Below are positions 58,765 through 64,000 of a DNA stretch of 64,000 bases, one piece after another. The notes below the pieces were generated by a model. It was not told where the DNA came from and did not search any database. It worked only from the letters and a program-made list of their open reading frames with translations. Positions within the stretch are counted from its first letter, which is position 1; each line of letters opens with the position of its first letter. This stretch comes from Leishmania martiniquensis (Eukaryota > Euglenozoa > Kinetoplastea > Trypanosomatida > Trypanosomatidae), in assembly GCF_017916325.1 (NCBI RefSeq), contig NC_090150.1, positions 492,936-556,935 on the forward strand, written 5' to 3'. The position numbers and the translations under genes were made by a program.

Positions 58765-61700
58765 CTACTTATTGGAGATCCTCAGTTGCGGGCTGTGCTG
58801 AGCAACGTAGCGAGACCCGGGCTTCTCGCGCGGCTTGGCGTGGTTCAGCATCAGGCTGGCAACGTAGGGGGAGGTGTTTTTGGTATGTGTCCAGAATAGA
58901 TGCAAGTGCTCTTGCCAATTCTCAAAGTGATACACCTGCCCCGCCACCATCATGACGCCGAAGCCCTCGGCGTTATTCAGCGCGTCCTTCGGTAGATGCG
59001 TCGTGTGCAGCATCATGTCGAGCGCATCGCGCACCGTTGTGGTGCGGTCAATCGTGATGAGGAAGGGCTGCCCAAAAGCGACGCGCTGCTGGTGCTGCCC
59101 CAGTGACGCGCTGCGGTCGTGCGTCGAGTAGTTCATGTGACAACACGCAATCCGCTGCTCCGTTCCTTGGAGCGGCGCCGCCGCCTGAATTTCTACCTCG
59201 AACTTCCGTAGCGCGGACGGCTCCAGCGCGGACTCCTCGGCGCCAGTCTTGGACATGGCTACCTCATACATCGCCGCGATGACATGCCTAGCCGGGTCCA
59301 CGAAGCTCAGCGTGAAGTGCTGCGACTGAAGGGTGTCCTGCATGGAGCCCCATGCATCCGCCTCACGCTGCCACCCGGGCACAGACTGGCAAACAAGCCG
59401 CACAAGACCCTGGCGGGTGATGCTGGCCACATGCACGGTGTAACTTTCGCGGTGCAGTGCGTGTCCCGCGTGGTCTCGCAGCGTGGCGGTGAGGACACCA
59501 AAGTTCTGTTGCCGCTCGCGCGCTTCGGCCAGTCGCTCGTAATAAAGTACTGAGGTTGGGTTGTACGAGTCCAGGTAGAGGAGGTCCGCCACGGTGAGTC
59601 GGCTGCTGCACAGAGTTGGCGACACCTCTGGAGCTGGCTCACCGGTGCTGCAGCACTGGTACAGCTGCAGTCGATTCGGGTCGAAGGCGACGGCGCGACC
59701 GATAGCGGCGCATACAGCCTCGTAGTTCCAGCTGAAGAGCATGCGGCATGAATGCTCTGTGGGCAGCGTTGTCACTGCAATCTCGTGCAGCGTGGGGAGC
59801 TGCACCGCCTCGTATGGGTTCAGCGTGGCGGCGATGCGAATCGGGTCTGCCTCCACCATGGCATTCACGACAGCGGTGGCTTTGCTGCCAGTGGTATCCG
59901 CGACCGGCGTCGGTGAGAGACTCACGCTGGTGGTCACGCCGCCCGTGCTGCCGGTGCTCGGCATCTTCGTCTTTTTCGCATCGGACGGCACGGAGTTGGA
60001 GCTGTTGGTCGGCGCCGTCGACTCCCCCTCCTGCGACTCGCCGGCGATGGAGGCGCCGGCGGCCCCCTCAAACTCTTCGCCTGGCGCTGCCGAAGGCGAC
60101 ACCGCCGCCGCCGCCACGGCGCTGCGCTGCCGCTCCAGCGTCATCTGCCGGTACGTGTCGTCGTTGGCTCTGTGGCTACGCTCCACCTCGACGATATGCA
60201 CGTCAAGGCTGTTGCGCGTGTCTCGGTAGTAATTTAGGATCGTCAGGCAGCGGTACGAGGCAGGAACCGCTCTCATCTGCGCCACCACAACGCACCCTGA
60301 CTTGAAGTCTCCCAGGTCGAGTTGCTCGTTCAGCTCGACCGGCGTGTGATCGCCACGCTCGAGAAAGAAGCGGAACATGGACGGCGGTGGCTGCTGCTGC
60401 TTTGCCGCGGTGGCGCCGGATGCGGATGGCGCCGGGTCATCCGGCAGACCGAGAAACTCTCGATACACGGCCGCACAGCAGTACGTCTTGGCCGCTTTAT
60501 CGATGATTCGACTGCCAATGTACTGAATGGTGTTCGTAGAGTAGTCGTAATACTTGAAGAAGATGAGGGCGCGGTCGTAGCCAACAACGGGCAGCACCGG
60601 CAGCGCAGGGGTCGATGCCACCGCGGACGGCTGCAGGAGGGGGTGCCCGAATGGTAGTTCGAGGTGAACGTTGCGCACGGTAACCGCCCGCTTGTTCGGC
60701 ATGTAGCACGTTAGCATTACCGACACCGTCCATCGCGACTCGCTCAGCACCAGGGTGACACTGTTGCTGCTATCGGTGACCGCTGCCATCGCAACAGGAA
60801 GCGTCTCGGTGTCGGTCGTGACAACGTACTCGACGGTGACGCCGTAGTCCGAGTGGTCGAGAGTAATGTGCAGCGCCTTCGCCTGCGTCGGGCTCGACAA
60901 CTCCACCGTGTAGCAGCGGCCAGTGCTGTCCTGCTGGACGCTTCGAATCAGGCCCCGTTCCGTCGTCAACCCGCGCAGCCCCGGCAAGGGCACCTTCGCC
61001 TGGTCGACATAAAGGCACATTGTCAGCGCCGCATTGCTCTCTTCTGCGGTAAGGTAATCCTTCAGGCACTCCTGCGGCTGCTGCGGCCCGAGGCCACTGC
61101 GCTCCACACTTTCCGCGTGCGTCGGCAGAGCGATGGACGGCCGCAGCGCCGACCCATCGCTGCACCGCCATAGGCGACAGTTGTACGCCGTCACACCTCG
61201 CCGCGCCATCTCCGACTGTCCGGCCAATGCCTCGTACACCGTTGCCAGCGTGTCCGACTTGCGTACGATTATGACGCAGTCGGCAAATCGGCGCCACTGC
61301 TGAACATCGCGGGAGAAGAGCTCTGTGCTGCACACGGAGTCGCAGTACCTGCTGAGCGCCGCATCCGTGAGGCAATACATCGTCACAGACATCCGAGCCT
61401 CCTCGGCTTCGCGTAGCTGTTGCTCTTCTTCCTGAATGGCGCGCCGCATCGCCTCCTTCACACGGTCAGATACGATGTCCGTCGGCGAAGGCGCGAGGAT
61501 TGCCGCCGCATCGGCCCGGCGCACGTAGGATAGGATATACGCGTTCGCCCCACCCATGAGTGACGTGTCGTGGCGGAGGCTCTCCGCCGTGCCGGCACCG
61601 CGGCCGTAGTTGGCACGCACCGCGACGTCCTCTGGCACCTGGCGCACGTTCTCGTCGTCGTACTCGAGCCAGCGGCAGAAGCGCTGCGCCACCGGGTCCC

Positions 61701-62898
61701 ACTCCCGGATGTAGCAGTAGTAGTGGCCGCTGCGAGCCGTGCCGCGATGCACGATTACCCCTTGCAGGTCGTAAATGGCGGGCGAGTCGCTGCGGAAGGG
61801 GACGACAGCGGCGCCTAAGGTGCTCCGAGTCTCCACGCCGTCTCCCGCCTCTGCGGCGTTCGGTTTTTCCAGGGCGCGAAGGTCTAAGACGACGGGGAAC
61901 TCCAATGGTGCGTTCACCTTGCGCATCTCGAGTGTTGGCGAGGTCAGGTCCATGGCGAAGCGCTTCAGATGGAACCACGTCACGGCAGGGAAGCGTGTGT
62001 AGCTGTAGCCCTTTTCGGCATCCATGTACACCACCGGCATCCCCTCCCGCTCTACACGGTACTTGTTGTCGCCGATGAGCTGGTCGCGCGCGGTGAGTGA
62101 CGTCAGACTGCCAAGAAGCGTGCTGTGCTGACCAAGAGGAATGTGAACGTCATAGTAGGTGTCCGCGCGGCGTGACACAAACGATTTGTCCAGCGTCTCC
62201 ACGAACTGCTCGCCACGGCCCTCGAAAAGTTGATTGATGGCGCCCTCCGTCACGGTCCCCTTCATCCGCTCCTCCAAGTTATCGCGCAGCAGAGTCGCCA
62301 TCTCCTGAATGTCGTGCTGCACGTACAGCTCCTTGCGGCCCCAACCAAAGGCGTTCGTCAGAACGGTGGTGCGCGCTGGCGTGGTGCGCTCTTGCATCTG
62401 GAAGAAGATCTCCTGCAGGGCTTTGTATACCGTCGGCCCATCATCGCCTTCGACGGGGATGCGGTAGACCGCGGTGCGGAAATAGCTAATGTGGAAGAGC
62501 AGCTGCAGCAGCGAGTTCAGGTAGCAGGTGCAGCCCTCATTGATGAGCCCCACAGCAGTCGGCACCTTTTCGGCCTCGTCCCCGTTGTCAGCCGCGTCCG
62601 CAGGGGATGGACAAGCGGCGGCGCCGGCAGCGCTCCCAGACTTGGGCGCATAGTTGCGGGGTAAACGACGATGCGCAGGAGCGTCAGCCTCGTCGTCCGC
62701 GACGGCGGCGCCGCTACTGCTGCTGGAAGTAACAGCCAGGCGGTCACTGCGCTGCGCGTCGACGTCGTCGCTGTGAATGTCGCTACTGAGCTGCGAGCAT
62801 ACCGATGACCCTCGACAGGTGTCCATCGATCTGTTCCCCTCGGCGCCGTTCGAAGACCGTTCCTCTGCGAGCACGTCACCCGCATGGGGGTATTCCAT
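58765..62898 (-). CDS. Ubiquitin carboxyl-terminal hydrolase, USP7-like (C19 family)
   Basis: A 1,377-aa cysteine protease. Residues 1-110 are low-complexity and acidic. The USP domain covers about 115-470: the Cys box GLINEGCTCYLNSLLQ carries the catalytic Cys125, YVQHDIQEM resembles the QQDAxEF box, and the His box is SGHYYCYIREWD (His392), followed by the Asp-containing WLEYDDENV (about 414). Beyond this, several ubiquitin-like folds are likely (600-1370), including the stretch CRMLFSWNYEAVCAAI. The YVQHDIQEM box and the long C-terminal arm are the layout of human USP7, but the N-terminal TRAF/MATH substrate-recognition domain of USP7 is absent. It should remove ubiquitin from protein substrates. 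The start is the ATG MEYPHAGDV next to a clear splice signal. Family sure; the USP7 assignment is likely. Confidence 0.93.
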   Translation of the reverse strand: MEYPHAGDVLAEERSSNGAEGNRSMDTCRGSSVCSQLSSDIHSDDVDAQRSDRLAVTSSSSSGAAVADDEADAPAHRRLPRNYAPKSGSAAGAAACPSPADAADNGDEAEKVPTAVGLINEGCTCYLNSLLQLLFHISYFRTAVYRIPVEGDDGPTVYKALQEIFFQMQERTTPARTTVLTNAFGWGRKELYVQHDIQEMATLLRDNLEERMKGTVTEGAINQLFEGRGEQFVETLDKSFVSRRADTYYDVHIPLGQHSTLLGSLTSLTARDQLIGDNKYRVEREGMPVVYMDAEKGYSYTRFPAVTWFHLKRFAMDLTSPTLEMRKVNAPLEFPVVLDLRALEKPNAAEAGDGVETRSTLGAAVVPFRSDSPAIYDLQGVIVHRGTARSGHYYCYIREWDPVAQRFCRWLEYDDENVRQVPEDVAVRANYGRGAGTAESLRHDTSLMGGANAYILSYVRRADAAAILAPSPTDIVSDRVKEAMRRAIQEEEQQLREAEEARMSVTMYCLTDAALSRYCDSVCSTELFSRDVQQWRRFADCVIIVRKSDTLATVYEALAGQSEMARRGVTAYNCRLWRCSDGSALRPSIALPTHAESVERSGLGPQQPQECLKDYLTAEESNAALTMCLYVDQAKVPLPGLRGLTTERGLIRSVQQDSTGRCYTVELSSPTQAKALHITLDHSDYGVTVEYVVTTDTETLPVAMAAVTDSSNSVTLVLSESRWTVSVMLTCYMPNKRAVTVRNVHLELPFGHPLLQPSAVASTPALPVLPVVGYDRALIFFKYYDYSTNTIQYIGSRIIDKAAKTYCCAAVYREFLGLPDDPAPSASGATAAKQQQPPPSMFRFFLERGDHTPVELNEQLDLGDFKSGCVVVAQMRAVPASYRCLTILNYYRDTRNSLDVHIVEVERSHRANDDTYRQMTLERQRSAVAAAAVSPSAAPGEEFEGAAGASIAGESQEGESTAPTNSSNSVPSDAKKTKMPSTGSTGGVTTSVSLSPTPVADTTGSKATAVVNAMVEADPIRIAATLNPYEAVQLPTLHEIAVTTLPTEHSCRMLFSWNYEAVCAAIGRAVAFDPNRLQLYQCCSTGEPAPEVSPTLCSSRLTVADLLYLDSYNPTSVLYYERLAEARERQQNFGVLTATLRDHAGHALHRESYTVHVASITRQGLVRLVCQSVPGWQREADAWGSMQDTLQSQHFTLSFVDPARHVIAAMYEVAMSKTGAEESALEPSALRKFEVEIQAAAPLQGTEQRIACCHMNYSTHDRSASLGQHQQRVAFGQPFLITIDRTTTVRDALDMMLHTTHLPKDALNNAEGFGVMMVAGQVYHFENWQEHLHLFWTHTKNTSPYVASLMLNHAKPREKPGSRYVAQHSPQLRISNK

Positions 62899-63639
62899 GG
62901 CAGCGGCAGCTAAACGGATAGAAATGGGGAGAGGAGGGGGGAGGCACTAAACTGTGAACATCTGAAAGCGGCAGAGCAGGTGCGACGAGCCCACAAATGG
63001 GGCAGGGGACAGACGGAAGGGTTGGCACTGCCGTCGGTAGAGGGGAAGGGCAGGGGACGCTTCGACAGTGTAGCGATGTGTGCTTCTGCAGAGCTGAAGC
63101 AATCACAATATATATATATAGGGAGAGAGAGGTGCGTGTGTGTGTGTGACTGCGATTGTGCCGAAAAGAAATGAGGAGGCGGTGGCGCCTAATGTCACGT
63201 GAGAGGGTGCGACAGTGGGGTGGTGGTGGGAGTGAGGTGGTCTGTATGCTCCCCTCGCTTGTAGGAGAGAGTGGGTGTGGTGGTCGCTGCTGACCTCTCT
63301 GAATTTCAAGCAGGTGTGTGTGTGTGTATCGCTGATCCCTGAAGCATTCATGCGCTGCGATTAGGACGCCCACAAAGGGGAGGGCGGAAGAGGAGGCGGA
63401 CAATAGACAGGTGGCACCACGCACATCAGCTGCGCACGTGAGAAGATTGGCATCTAAACCACAACGCTCTGCCGCACCTGTGTGCGCGCGCGTCTTCCTG
63501 TTTCACTGCTGAAAGGGATGGAGTGGGGCGGGGAGGCGGGCGGCTGACTCTTTGTCGTGACGGCGAACACATCGACACTACCGCAGTTTACCAGCGCATG
63601 CGAACACGCCCGTGGATGTGCCTGAGAGAGCAGCAGCCA
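62899..63639. other. Intergenic spacer upstream of the USP7-like gene
   Basis: No supported gene. It includes (TA)n at 63108-63120 and (GT)n at about 63136-63148 and 63314-63328; the left edge carries the USP gene's splice signal. Confidence 0.55.
62910..62944 (-). promoter_or_regulatory. Candidate spliced-leader acceptor for the USP7-like gene
   Basis: Minus strand: a C-rich/CT tract (complement of about 62924-62943), then TTTCTATCCGTTTAG with AG at 62911-62910, about 11 nt before the ATG at 62898. Confidence 0.45.
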
Positions 63640-63788
63640 CTTTCGCACGTGCTGCTCCTCCTTTCACGACGTGGGTCCGTTTTTGCGGCGACGCAGAGCA
63701 CACGGGGGCTTAGCTCCACTACGGGCCGCCGTTGAACAAGACCCACTGCCGTGTGGTGGTGCGCAGCAGCTCGTGAGAGACACGCGCT

Positions 63789-64000
63789 TCAGCGATGCGC
63801 CGAAATCAGTCGTCGGAGCATCGCCTCTGCCGCCCGCTCTGCCCACCTCACACCCGCGCCCGCGATGCCGGCCACCGTGTGGTGCATCCCGCGCAAGGGC
63901 GGATCCAGCTCCCCCAGATCAGTAGGCAGAGTGAGGCCCGGGCGGCATACGCTTGGGTCACACGCTGGCGCTTCGCCCATCACTTGGATGGTGCAGACGC
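63789..64000 (-). repeat. Right-edge element: candidate SIDER2-like retroposon fragment, or 3' end of a further minus-strand gene
   Basis: The minus strand is open from the window edge to a TGA at 63789 (about 70 codons, with an internal peptide GELDPPLRGMHHTVAG). Third positions are GC-rich, so it could be the C-terminus of a gene that begins beyond the window. The nucleotide sequence, with its GCATCCCGCGC and GGCAGAGTGAGGCCCG stretches, also looks from memory like degenerate SIDER2 retroposon sequence common in Leishmania 3' UTRs. I cannot decide between the two. Confidence 0.35.

Noticed and set aside
1..64000. tRNA, rRNA, snRNA or spliced-leader RNA genes
   Set aside because: I looked for A-box/B-box pairs and familiar rRNA or SL sequence and saw none; short snoRNAs cannot be excluded by eye.
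1..64000. CRISPR arrays, bacterial operons, ribosome binding sites, viral genes
   Set aside because: The window is clearly eukaryotic and trypanosomatid; the only ordered repeats are the P2 units and microsatellites.
1..64000. A strand-switch region or transcription start site
   Set aside because: All supported genes are on the minus strand, so no convergence or divergence point lies within the window.

Overview
The window is nuclear DNA from a Leishmania-type trypanosomatid. All thirteen recognisable protein genes, plus three further copies of one of them, lie on the minus strand as long, intron-free, GC-rich reading frames. They are separated by 0.6-2.4 kb spacers with pyrimidine-rich minus-strand tracts, (CA/GT)n runs and AG dinucleotides close upstream of the start codons. 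That is the layout of one polycistronic unit processed by spliced-leader trans-splicing and polyadenylation. The gene set (kinetoplast-type DNA topoisomerase II, NT1 nucleoside transporter, tandem acidic P2 genes) matches from memory what lies on chromosome 15 of Leishmania species; I cannot name the species from sequence alone.

Layout in coordinate order (transcription runs right to left): 25-9294, a giant protein of about 3,089 aa with acidic Trp-Gly-Trp motifs near its C-terminus; 10400-14227, a protein with a cyclic-nucleotide-binding-like domain and a nucleoside-phosphorylase-like C-terminus; 15682-23928, a 2,748-aa kinase with two cyclic-nucleotide-binding-like domains, a PAS domain, a degenerate histidine-kinase core, a receiver-like domain and a STE11-like Ser/Thr kinase domain; 26295-30598, four tandem P2 acidic ribosomal protein genes on a 1,322-bp direct repeat; 31643-34024, an OCRL-like inositol polyphosphate 5-phosphatase; 35239-36660, a type A DnaJ; 38524-40026, the NT1 transporter; 40912-41427, UFC1, the E2 for UFM1; 42088-43287, a SET-domain protein; 44269-45711, a zinc-finger protein with a mitochondrial-type N-terminus; 46411-51465, an IQ-motif protein; 52881-56600, topoisomerase II; 58765-62898, a USP7-like deubiquitinase. 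The last 200 bases at the right edge resemble a degenerate SIDER-type retroposon or the tail of a further gene.

Most neighbours are unrelated housekeeping or regulatory genes, as is normal for trypanosomatid polycistrons. The most unusual content is the adjacent pair at 10400-23928. Both encode cyclic-nucleotide-binding-like folds. One is fused to a purine-phosphorylase-like fold, and the other to what looks like a decayed two-component signalling core wired to a Ser/Thr kinase. In kinetoplastids some such domains are reported to bind purine nucleosides rather than cAMP, so a nucleoside-sensing role is a testable idea, but it is inference only.
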